Source: Emiliania huxleyi CCMP1516
Lineage: Eukaryota > Haptophyta > Isochrysidales > Noelaerhabdaceae
Length of the DNA: 28,307 bases
Direction of reading: 5' to 3'
NCBI RefSeq assembly: GCF_000372725.1
Contig: NW_005196021.1
Span: forward strand, 375,399-403,705
Part shown: positions 1 through 13,705 of the stretch, piece by piece
Numbering within the stretch: position 1 is the stretch's first letter
Layout: each line of letters starts with the position of its first letter
Position numbers and translations under genes: made by a program
The notes under the pieces: generated by a model
What the model was told of the DNA's origin: nothing
The model's input: the letters and a program-made list of their open reading frames with translations, nothing else
Database searches by the model: none

Positions 1-104
1 GGAGAGGGGGGGGAGGAGTACTCGTCTCCTTGCACGCCCTGGCGCACCCCCGCCGCAAAGTGGTGGCAGGCAAGTGAGGCAGCACGGGAGGGCGGCAGCG
101 GCAC

Positions 105-1163
105 CGACTTGAGCGCATTCAGCCGGGCCTGCGGGGCCACGGCGGGGACAGAGGGGGCGGGTGAGGGAGTGGGGGAGGCGGCGGAGGGGGGCGGCGGAGG
201 GGGAGGAGCAGGCGGAGGCGGCGGCGGAGGGCGATGGGAGGCAGCGGCGAAGGCGGAGGCGGAGGTAGCGGTGGTTGGGACGGGGGCTGGGGACGGGGGC
301 GGCAGACGGCGGGCACAGCGGGCAGAGCGGACACGTCACGGACGCGTCGTGCACATGCCGGAGCGCAAAGAAGCGTCGTGGGGCCGGCAGTGCGAGCGGC
401 GGCGTGCACGGGGTGGAGGTGCGCCGTGGGCGAGGGAAGAGAGGGAGCGTCTCGGAAGCGTCTCGGAAGCGTCTCGGAAGTGTCTCACCGCGCGCGACTC
501 GTTGAGCGTCTCGACCTGCGTCTGCGCCTCGGCGATGGGCTCCTTGAGGCGGTTCGAGCCGATGATGTCCTCCAGGTACTCGAGCAGCCCGTCCTCGTGC
601 GCGCTCGGCGCCTTCGGCTTCATCATCGCGATCTGCTCGACCTCGCCCTGCAGGATGAGGAACCGGTTGTGGTCGAGGTCGATGCCGCGCCGCTTGAGCA
701 GCGTCACCACTTCCTCGCGCCCCGCGCGCTTGCCGTTGACCCAGTAGGTCGAGCTGTTGTCCTGCTTCGCCTCGCGCGCCACGACGAGCTCGGTGCCCTC
801 GACGGGCTGCACCGTGCCGTCCGGCAGGTCGACGACGTCGCGGAAGTGGACCGAGACCTTGGTGTACTGCAGGTTCGGGTGCCGCGAGGAGGAGTGGATC
901 AGCTCGGAGAGCTTGCCCTGTCGCATCTTGTTGGCGCGGAAGCCAAAGACGAACAGCATCGCGTCGATCACATTCGACTTGCCGCTGCCGTTCGGGCCGA
1001 CGACCGACGTCATGTTGGCGTCAAAGGGGCCGATGGTGATGGGGCCGGCGTACGACTTGAAGTTGTCGAGCACCATGCGTGTGATCATCACGCGCTGCGG
1101 CGCGCGCGGCTCGAGCGCGGCGGAGCCGGGCTCCATCGCGGTGTCAGGCCTCTCACCTGCCAT
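105..1163 (-). CDS. SMC4: SMC4 condensin subunit, N-terminal head (partial)
   Basis: ATPase core subunit of condensin, which compacts chromosomes in the nucleus. Exon 1 (1163 to 489) encodes 225 residues. A Walker A motif GPNGSGKSN lies at residues 56-64, preceded by the SMC start MVLDNFKSYAG, and a Q-loop region FLILQGEVEQIAMMKP is typical of SMC4 rather than other SMC proteins. The exon ends in phase 0 after LNESRA at a GTGAGA donor. A candidate 24-nt second exon (128 to 105, ARLNALKS) follows a CCCCGCAG acceptor and fits the start of the SMC4 coiled coil. Coiled coil, hinge and C-terminal head lie beyond the left edge. The ATG at 1163 is chosen; the one at 1136 is also possible, and an in-frame ATG at 1217 lacks family similarity. 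Intron 1 carries 11-bp repeats. Family call is sure; exon 2 is tentative. Confidence 0.9.
442..487 (-). repeat. 11-bp tandem repeat in SMC4 intron 1
   Basis: Read on the gene strand, about four units of GACGCTTCCGA follow directly after the GTGAGA donor. The unit resembles the 11-bp repeats in introns of the TDP1-like, GalNAc-transferase and 2OG-oxygenase genes of this window. Confidence 0.8.
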
Positions 1164-1700
1164 TGGCGACCTTCGAAGGCAAGCACAAAAAGAATTTTGG
1201 CGCCGGTCACACGACACGATTCACGCGACAGGCGAGGCGCGGGCGACGGCTTCCCGAGGGATTACCCGAGTGCCGAGAGAGACCTGTCTCTCCGGCAATA
1301 CAGTAAGTAATCAGTATCTTCCTTCTACCCCGTCAAGCTGACAGGCCCGAGGCCCGTGCGCTCTCGCCTCCTCGGTTGTTAGGAACGAAAGACAAATGTG
1401 AGCTACCCAGGGCGGGGGGGGCGGCAGACCGGCAGTCCGGTGAGACCGACACACCGAGAGAGGCGCACTGTGTGGTGGGAAGTGAATAAATAACCATCGC
1501 CACTCATTGACTCTACTGACTCTACAGGTCCCCTGAAAGGTAAGAATGAAAAAAAAGAAAACACCGGATTCCCCAAACACGATTTGTGGGCGAGTTGCAC
1601 GCCGACACCGTTGCAGCCGGTGCGACTCCTGCCCGTGCACGTACGTAACGACGTCATTCATGCAGACCTTCTTATACCTTTCCACGATGCTCGGCCTCGT

Positions 1701-1791
1701 GCTGTCAGACTGTCAGAGAAAGTGCTGTCAGCGCTGTCAGGCTGTCGGGCACTGTCAGGCGCTGTCCGGGTTTGCTGTCAGGCTGTCAGAC
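1701..1791. repeat. Irregular CTGTCAG repeat cluster
   Basis: About ten copies of CTGTCAG or near variants (CTGTCGG, CTGTCCG) with irregular spacing. It lies between two genes, next to a G/C palindrome. Function unknown. Confidence 0.75.
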
Positions 1792-1806
1792 CAGGGCTCA
1801 GCTCTG

Positions 1807-1839
1807 CTGCTGGGGGGGTCCGGACCCCCCCCCCAGCAG
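1807..1839. repeat. G/C palindrome (foldback)
   Basis: CTGCTGGGGGGGTC is followed after 2 bases by GACCCCCCC-CC-AGCAG, a near-perfect inverted repeat that could form a hairpin. The same arm sequence recurs at 2083-2170. Confidence 0.8.
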
Positions 1840-2082
1840 GAGCGCTCTGCCTGTGGGGGGTGCTGGCATCTCTGTACAGACAGCAGCTGTAAGTAGCATG
1901 TGTTCCAGTGGCGAGAATTTATGGTCGACACCAAAATCAGTGGTCTCATCGGCGGGCCCTCCTACTGCCAACCGGGCTGGAAGGCGCGGTGAACACAACC
2001 GCCTGGAGGGTACCGTTCAAACACGAGCCGAGGGTGGAGGGGCGGCGGCGGCGAAGAGGCGGGAGAGCTGGTTCCGTGCCTT

Positions 2083-2170
2083 CTGCTGCTAGGGGGGTGG
2101 GGACCCCCCCCCCCCCAGCAGCAGCGCTTTGCTGCTGGGGGGGTCAGACCCCCCCCCCCCCTAGCAGCAG
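2083..2170. repeat. Pair of nested G/C palindromes
   Basis: Two palindromes (2083-2124 and 2130-2170) share arms of the form CTGCTGCTAGGGGGG and its complement. The outer arms at 2083 and 2156-2170 also pair with each other. With 1807-1839 this makes three copies of one foldback design, and a half-site (CTGCTGCTAGGGG) lies near 5777. They could be MITE-like elements or simple structural repeats. No target-site duplication was established. Confidence 0.8.
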
Positions 2171-2505
2171 GGATGGCTTTAGATGTGCAGGGGGGGTACC
2201 GAGCAATGTGCGGCCGCTCTCGACGCTGCTCGCCGCACAAGGGGCCGAAGGCCGATTCGTCTGCGCCACCGCTGTTCGTCGTCCCGACTGCCACCTTCAA
2301 TACGGTCAGAAATGTGCCCCTTGGCAAGTTATCCCCTTCCCACATTTGTATTTACGGGATGGGAGCCGCAAATCTAAGCAGGACGCATGAAGAGACGCCG
2401 TGATCCCTATTGATGGGGCGGGGGGAACGGCCGGGGGAACGGGCAATATATGGGCCCTTCCAATTGGAGATCACGGCGAGGCAATGGCCAATTGGAGATC
2501 ACGGA

Positions 2506-3893
2506 ATGGCGGCACCTAGCTCCCAACCGTCGAGGCACTGGGCCGTGATGGCAGCAATGGCAGCCGCGCTCGCGGGTACCGCGCTCGTTTGCACGGGAGT
2601 CACGAACGGCGAGGAGCCGTGTGCAAGTGGTGCCGCGTGCGCCCGGATCGTTGCCAACGGCGGCGGCGCAGTGCTCTGCACGGTCTCACTCGTGGACGAC
2701 ATTGAGTGGCGCCGGTTCCTGCCAAACGACGAAGTCCAAGTCTTCAGTACCACGGGCGAGCTCCTGCTGCAATCATCCTCCCGCAGCACTGGTCGCAACC
2801 ACCGCAGCTCGGCCGAGGACCTGGCTCGGGCGCTCGCCGCTGCACGCGCTGCCGATGGCGTGCTCATCGCGGTGTCTGGCGGATATCCTTTCTTCGTGCC
2901 GCAGGCGCCCATCGGCACGCGTCGCACCATCGCGCTCGATGGCGGGAGGAGCGTCGTGCTCGAGACGCTGAGCCAGAAGCCTCGCGTCAGCATGGCTGAC
3001 GGCGTTCTCGACGCGTCCGAGTGCGCTGTCATCCGGGCGATGGCGGAGCCTAGGCTCGAGGCGGACACAACGCTCCGCCACGGTCAAGGCGTCCGCTCCA
3101 ATTTCCAGCGCGCCTCGGACCGCACCTCTCAGAGCGCGCTTCTTCCGACACCGGCGAGTGGCGCCCCGGCGGCGGGTGGTGAAGGCGCCGTGGGCGCTTG
3201 GCCGTCTCTGCTGCTCGCGGTGCGAGAGCGTGTGGCTGCGCTCGTGGGCATGCACCACCTCGTCGCCGAGCAGATGCAGGTCGTCCGCTATCGGCCGGGC
3301 GAGCATTACCACTACCACCTCGACACGGACCAGGCGGCCTAGCTCCTCCTTCACCTCACCAGTCACCACTGCCAGCCTCCCCCCGCGCAGCCATTTCGCA
3401 TTTACGTTTGCCTCTCCCCATACCGCCCAGGGAGCGCGCCCGGCGGCCGTCCGCTTCGCCACGGCGCTCATCTACCTTTCGGACGGCTTTGAGGGCGGCG
3501 AGACAAACTTTCCCGTGACTGCAGCCACGCGCAGCACCGGAATGCTCGGCACGCTGCGCGACCAGCTGCTGCCGCTCACGCGCAACGCCAAGTTCGTGCG
3601 CCTTGACTACAACAACTGTCAGACGTCGCTTGGTGCCGCATTAGATTCAAGACATAGCAAAGGCAACGCCGAGTAGTGAGGATTTGTCCTTTCACTTTAC
3701 TCTTTTAGGGCTGACGCTCACGCCGAGAGTCGGCCGCGTCGTGCTCTTCTACAACACTCTGCCCGACAGCGCGGCGGCGGACTTTTACGCCTGGCACGGC
3801 GGGTGCGACGTGACGAGCGGCGAAAAGTGGGTCGCGAATCTGTGGTTCAACCTAGGCCAGTTTTGGCGGCGGACCACCCACGGCGGTGGCTAA
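2506..3893 (+). CDS. Prolyl 4-hydroxylase, secreted 2OG-Fe(II) dioxygenase
   Basis: Hydroxylates peptidyl proline using 2-oxoglutarate, Fe(II) and O2, probably in the ER or secretory pathway. Three exons: 2506-3333, 3431-3632, 3709-3893, 404 residues, all phases consistent. The ATG at 2506 gives a signal-like N-terminus (a basic residue, then a long alanine/valine hydrophobic run, then a Cys-containing mature start); an upstream in-frame ATG at 2410 lacks this. The iron-binding HxD is HLD in EHYHYHLDTD at the end of exon 1. Exon 2 carries the family stretch TALIYLSDGFEGGETNFP. Exon 3 carries the distal His (WHGGC) and the 2OG-binding Lys in GEKWVANLW. Intron 1 must use a GC donor (CAG|GCGGCC): the frame hits TAG six bases later and no GT fits. 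Intron 2 is GT-AG. An ordinary algal P4H; the true substrate is unknown. Confidence 0.88.
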
Positions 3894-4298
3894 TGGATCG
3901 AGGTAAGTGTGTAAACACAGTCAGACAAACGACTAGGACACTGGCCGCGTAATGGGCTGGTGGGACGGGCGATGACGGCCTCACAGTGAGTATAGCGAGT
4001 TAGTGTGAAATTAGAGCCGAAGAGGTGGTCCTGGTACTGGTGGGTGGGCGGGCGGTGGGTGGATCGGTGGTCAAATACAAATTGCCTGGTAGGCCTTCCC
4101 TACGCTGCGTAAACATAGTGAACCGGCAAGCTTCTCACTTCTCTTTTTTATACGCATTCCTAGAACCGCAGACAGGCTAAAGCCGCAAACAAAGCGTACG
4201 AGGTGGGGCGAGGGCCGCTGTGCACCAAGACGGACTACCACGACAAATTACCCGACGTTCGAAAATGCAACGGCCACATGACACGGGGCAGACCATTA
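3894..4298. other. Intergenic, 3' ends of convergent genes
   Basis: Lies between the stop of the prolyl hydroxylase and the stop of the minus-strand membrane-protein ORF. No gene, hairpin or clear repeat was recognised apart from short GGTGGG-rich stretches near 4040. Confidence 0.5.
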
Positions 4299-5342
4299 TC
4301 ACAACCGGCGCATGATCCGCCGTTTAGTCAGCCCTCTAACGGGCTCCACCATCAGCGGCCTCACCCTCGGAGGACTCACTCTCAGAGGTAGGGGTTGGGG
4401 AGACCCTGGCGTCGATGGCGGTGGGGCCGGCGGATGCGGAGACGATGGCGGATGCGGAGAGGGAGGGGGTGGCAAGGGTGGCGGCGGTGATGACGGCCTT
4501 GCCGGACGGGGTGGTGCAGCGTATGCGCGACCCATGTACGGGGCCAGTTCTTCCATAGAAACCCCCCCTAAGCTCAGGTAGTCCGCCGTCAACACGTCTG
4601 GCCAGACGCCAATTTCCTGGACTGAGCACATGCTCTCGCTGAGCATGCTGTCTTGGATGTAGGATGAGTTGCAAGCACCGCCTCGCAAGCAGGCCCGACT
4701 GGAACGGCGGGCCCCCTCATTCAACTTGAGGAATGCAGCAGGTTCGGGACACAGATCACGAGCCTGCTTGAAAATCACGTCATCGCCAGGGCCAGCCGAT
4801 ACGTACATGGTCCTCGAGCCCTCTTTCAGACTGCGATGAAATTCGGCCGAGAGGCACATGTAAACATCGGGAAACTTGCTCTCAGTCGTCATTTCAGTCG
4901 AGATCTCGGTGATCTTGAGGCCCCATGCCTGGGTGGAGGCCAAAGCAAGGCAGAAGAACCAAAAGCCGCACAAGCACAACGTCAGGTAGTAGAAAAACTG
5001 CTGAATGCACCGAGTAATGGAATACCCGCTCACGTCGTTGCGCCGCCCAAAGCCGCCGACCTCGGAGTATAAGATCTGGTCACCACATGGCAAGCCAACG
5101 TGCATCCCAAAGTCGGCTAGCATCTCGGCGAGGTGCCTAGTGAGCAGCACGCCGTGAGGGCGCTTACATTGGATGCACAAACAGCTATGACATTGTGGAG
5201 GTGAACGGGGTCTGAAATGCGAGGGGAGGGGGAGGGGGACAAAGTCGGTAGCCCTGCGGGGTTTGCGCAGCTGCTCGTCTGATGTCGAAGCGGGAGGTGG
5301 CGGAGCTTCAAGACGTGAGTCGAATGCTCGGTGCGCCCCACG
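4299..5342 (-). CDS. Unknown single-pass membrane protein (5' end unresolved)
   Basis: I do not recognise the family. The frame is open from just after a TAG at 5345-5343 down to the stop at 4299. It reads as a basic, proline-rich N-terminal part, a Cys cluster (CHSCLCIQC), a region with GLPCGDQILYSEVGG, one strong transmembrane segment (FFYYLTLCLCGFWFFCLALA, near 4965-5025), then about 140 residues with several cysteines, and finally a long proline/serine-rich tail. No in-frame ATG precedes the Cys cluster, so an upstream exon probably supplies the start. The part before the Cys cluster might instead be intron, since a CATTTCAG acceptor precedes it. The proline-rich tail may be real or an artefact of G-rich DNA on the other strand. 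Codon choice and the hydrophobic segment support coding. Confidence 0.55.
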   Translation of the reverse strand, partial: RGAHRAFDSRLEAPPPPASTSDEQLRKPRRATDFVPLPLPSHFRPRSPPQCHSCLCIQCKRPHGVLLTRHLAEMLADFGMHVGLPCGDQILYSEVGGFGRRNDVSGYSITRCIQQFFYYLTLCLCGFWFFCLALASTQAWGLKITEISTEMTTESKFPDVYMCLSAEFHRSLKEGSRTMYVSAGPGDDVIFKQARDLCPEPAAFLKLNEGARRSSRACLRGGACNSSYIQDSMLSESMCSVQEIGVWPDVLTADYLSLGGVSMEELAPYMGRAYAAPPRPARPSSPPPPLPPPPSPHPPSSPHPPAPPPSTPGSPQPLPLRVSPPRVRPLMVEPVRGLTKRRIMRRL

Positions 5343-6059
5343 CTATCGGCCTCGGTTGGGCCAGGACGTCCTTGGTGGACTCGAGAGGGAGCGTCGACGC
5401 GCATCGCTAGGGAAGACGGGCTGTTGTGTGTGATTCTCTGTGCGCGGATGTGTTTTTGTGCTGCGACTGGGAAGGTGCGGATGAAGAGCGAAGCGAACAC
5501 CTCAGACGCTCGGCAGTCCTGCAACAAAGCGAATTTTACAACAAAACTCCCTGGCACGACACGCCACGGGACTGGCGCGGAAAAGAATTTACATGGTGGG
5601 CTGAGCACGCTCTTGACGTCGTCGTTGTACCTTGTAGATCGGACCACATGTGTCGCTTCTTATTCTTCTTGGCTCTGTGAAGTGAGGCAGGATGGCGGAC
5701 CGGTGGAGTGGTCTCATGTGTCGTCGCGTGTCCATGTCTGGTGTAGTTTGCTAGCTCCGAGTAGAGGGGGCGTTCTGCTGCTAGGGGAAACCCGGAGCGC
5801 GGTACTAAACCTCGGAGACCCGTGTTTACTTTACGGCCCTTGCCCTGCGAACGCGCACCCCCCAGGGCTAGGGCTCTCTTGCCCGCAACCCGATGCCAAT
5901 CATCCGGCCCGCTGGGTGCGCTTCTTAGCTCCCCGGCCCTGGATGTGCGGTTGCCGCGTTGAGGAACGCGAGACAGATCGCGTTCCGCGTTTCAGTTTTA
6001 CGAAAGGTACCACCCTCCCTACCTCAAAAGCGGCGAAGGAGGCACGGTCGCTCTCCGAC
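5343..6059. other. Region without a convincing gene
   Basis: Long frames exist on both strands, but their translations show no domain or consistent composition. The upstream exon of the minus-strand membrane protein may lie at its left end. A half-site of the G/C foldback repeat is present near 5777. Confidence 0.4.
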
Positions 6060-6401
6060 ATGAGGCGCGTTGCACTTGCCAGTGCTGCCCTGGCCTTCTG
6101 TCTGCCCGCCCAATGGGTGGCAGGTGCCTCTGCTGCTGTGGCATGCCTCACGGCTGCGGCTGGCCGGCGCCTCGGCGCGTCAGCTCGGCTCGGCGTAGCG
6201 ATCGTGGCCAGCGCAACTCGCCTGGACTCAACGCTCAGCCAGGAGCTCCCGCACGCGCTGGCGCGAGTCATGGCGCATGTGCAACGCGCAGCAATGCTCG
6301 CCTCGCCTCGCGCAAATGCGACCGTCCTCGCAGCCGACAGTCCACCGCCTGAAGCACAGCGACAAATGCGGCACCGGCGACGCATGGCAGGCTGGTCATG
6401 A
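6060..6401 (+). CDS. Short putative secreted protein, hypothetical
   Basis: A 113-residue ORF beginning MRRVALASAALAFCLPAQ, a good signal-peptide shape (basic start, hydrophobic alanine-rich core, small residues). The rest is alanine- and arginine-rich with no recognised domain, and ends in a basic tail. The frame continues open upstream of this ATG, so the start rests only on the signal-like sequence. It may be a first exon or a chance frame in GC-rich DNA. Confidence 0.35.
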   Translation: MRRVALASAALAFCLPAQWVAGASAAVACLTAAAGRRLGASARLGVAIVASATRLDSTLSQELPHALARVMAHVQRAAMLASPRANATVLAADSPPPEAQRQMRHRRRMAGWS

Positions 6402-6559
6402 CGCAGTTATAGGGTGTTATGTGCCGTCAGAGTGACTCTCTGTGTGTCAGGGATAGTCAGGGCCGTCCATCAGAGCTCCAGTAAGCTCGGAGACACCCCA
6501 TTAGCGCGGCTTGACCTCTTTGAGTAACTGCCTTCCCGGCGGTTTGGCTGTAGACTAGC

Positions 6560-6715
6560 TGTAGAGCCTCTACAACAAACTCTACAGCAAAATCGCGCTC
6601 TACAGCGCTCTACAACGCACGCAGTTCGTCCCGCGGCGGATGTAGAGCTCTACAGCGCTACAGCGCTCTACAGCTCTACAGCTCTACAGCGCTCTACACT
6701 CTACATCCTCTACAC
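6560..6715. repeat. CTCTACAGC repeat cluster
   Basis: About fifteen copies of CTCTACA or its complement TGTAGAG, many in the form GCTCTACAGC, at irregular spacing. Located upstream of the TDP1-like gene. Could be a decayed minisatellite or a binding-site array; nothing distinguishes these. Confidence 0.75.
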
Positions 6716-6926
6716 CCTCCCTCAGGGGGACTGTCGAGTAGTTCGCAAAATACTCGCAAAAAATCGGCCCCTATATCCTTATCGGCTCGAGCCGTCGCTG
6801 GACGCTGCACGCGGAGCGGTGGCGGCCCGCCCCTACCTGGTCCTACTCGAAAATAAAATGAACTCGGGGGCACGGGACGCGGCACAAACGGGGCAACTCG
6901 AGTATGCGTCCACCCAGTTAGTTAGG

Positions 6927-6961
6927 AAGGTGAAGAACAGCCAGGCTCGGACTGGACACCA
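6927..6961 (+). repeat. 35-bp element shared with GalNAc-transferase upstream region
   Basis: Perfect reverse-complement match of 35 bp to 25224-25258. It lies 160 bp before the chosen ATG of the TDP1-like gene, in the same orientation relative to the gene as the other copy. Candidate promoter or 5' UTR element, or a fragment of a dispersed repeat. Confidence 0.75.
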
Positions 6962-7120
6962 ACGCGGTATGCTGTGATGCCCCGAGACGCCTGGGAGCCC
7001 GAAACCGGCATCACTCGTACTCGGTCTGATTCGACGGTGTCCCTCTTCGGATGGTCTATGGACGCGCATAATTGTTCAGGGCTCAGGCAGCCTGCGCGCC
7101 CGTGCACGCGCGCACTTCAT

Positions 7121-12339
<5,219 letters not shown>

Positions 12340-13705
12340 CTGCGGACGTGCATGTAAACTCTCGAAGACTCTGCTCACTTGGCTCTTGGGTATTGTGCCT
12401 GGTTCTCTCACTCTCTCCGCACAACGCACATTACAGTATTTTCTCGAATCTCACGCCAGAGCAATCAGGACGCGAATGGAGGCCAGTCAGCAGCTCGGGG
12501 TCGGGCAACTTCCCAACTGCACATATGCAGAACAGACATCAAGCCTGGGCTAAACCAGGCGTGATTGATGGAACCACGTCGGTGAAAAACGAAAAATTGC
12601 CGCTCCGCGAGACCTCGATAGAGTAGTGCTTTAGGCGCTCTTTTTGATTGAAAATAGTACCCCACGTTCCCCCGTCCACACTGTACCCCGACGCCTTTGC
12701 TACCAGGCAAGCCATGGCACTTCCCTCGTCCGCTCGCGCTTGCCGCGCCGCATTGCGCCCGACTATGCCGCCGCGAGCTGCACACCTAGACCCCCGCGAC
12801 GCCTATTGCTCACGGAACCCGCCGCCCCCTCACCACCCCCACCACGCGATGCGCATCGCCACACGAGCGGCTGTACCCCCTCGGCCTCGCATCGCCTGTC
12901 CACTCCCGCTCGCAGGTACAGCCGCTGCCATGGAGGAGGCCGCGAGACGCGTCCGCTGCTGCCCATTCCCCACCCTTGTCCCGTCCGACCGCCCTCCCTT
13001 CTTACGGCAAGAGAGAGCGATTCGCTCTCGCTGCTCGCCAATCGCCGCCCGGCTCCAGTCCGAGCGCCGAGGACGCGAGAGAGCGTGCCGGCGGCCTCGT
13101 CTCGACACTCACGCCGCGACGTGCGGTCCGTAGGCGCGTCGGCGTTCTCCTGCTCGACACTCTCGTCCAAATCAGTCATCAGAGCTCGCGTTAGTCCTCT
13201 GCACAGAGAGATGCGAAACCTGATGCCATTCTCCGATTTTCTTTTCCCTTACCCGAGGCTCTAGCGAGGCTTGGGTACTGGTGGGACGGGGGCGGGGGTG
13301 GCGGTAGGGGTGGGGGTGGGGGTGGAGGGTGGAGGGTGGAGGGTGGGGGGTTGGAGATGTGTGAGATTTGCCCGAGATTGCCCGAGATTTTCTCATACCC
13401 CCATATACCCCCACATACCCCATATACCCCCATATACCCCCAGACATCTCAAGACCAGTTTTTCACCCTCTTTCACATGGTCGCGATCCCGTAGGCGCTT
13501 GCCTGTCCTGCTACGAGCCGAGATTGACCTGAGATTGACCCCGCCGAGCAAAGTTCCCGCCTGCTCGCATCTCTGCTGCGTCTTAGAGAGCGTGCCACTC
13601 TGTGTCCGCAGCCGCGAGGGCCACTCGAGCGCTGGCCTGCACCTCCATCGGGGACACCACCTTACAACCGCGTCTTGACTCTCTGCAGGAATTCATTCGA
13701 TCAAC
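12340..13705. other. Spacer between TDP1-like and MACPF genes
   Basis: Frames longer than 100 codons exist on both strands (12644-13264 plus, 13179-12763 minus), but they are serine-, proline- and arginine-rich with no recognisable domain. It holds a G-rich run near 13280-13350 and a CATATACCCC repeat. A possible TCTCTGCAG acceptor at 13689 means the MACPF gene may have a 5' exon here. Confidence 0.5.
13385..13442 (+). repeat. CATATACCCC tandem repeat
   Basis: About five units of CATATACCCCC/CACATACCCC, preceded by TGCCCGAGATT repeated twice. It resembles the intronic CATATCTCCCC repeats of the TDP1-like gene, so this could be an unrecognised 5' intron. Confidence 0.75.

Larger units (their letters stand above)
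1164..2505. other. Intergenic region between divergent SMC4 and prolyl hydroxylase
   Basis: Presumed shared upstream region of two divergently transcribed genes. It holds a CTGTCAG repeat cluster and two groups of G/C palindromes, listed separately. Just before the hydroxylase start, a CCAATTGGAGATCACGG segment occurs twice (about 2459 and 2488). No convincing coding exon was seen. Confidence 0.6.
6402..7120. other. Upstream region of the TDP1-like gene
   Basis: Holds the CTCTACA repeat cluster and the 35-bp element shared with the GalNAc-transferase upstream region, both listed separately. No other gene was recognised. Confidence 0.5.

Noticed and set aside
109..1310. Long plus-strand frames over the SMC4 exon
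   Set aside because: They are antisense to a clear SMC4 head and show no domain.
2773..3471. Minus-strand ORF over the prolyl hydroxylase
   Set aside because: Antisense to conserved catalytic exons.
12644..13264. 206-residue plus-strand ORF, Ser/Pro/Arg-rich
   Set aside because: Composition matches GC-rich noncoding DNA, no domain, and other frames are equally open.
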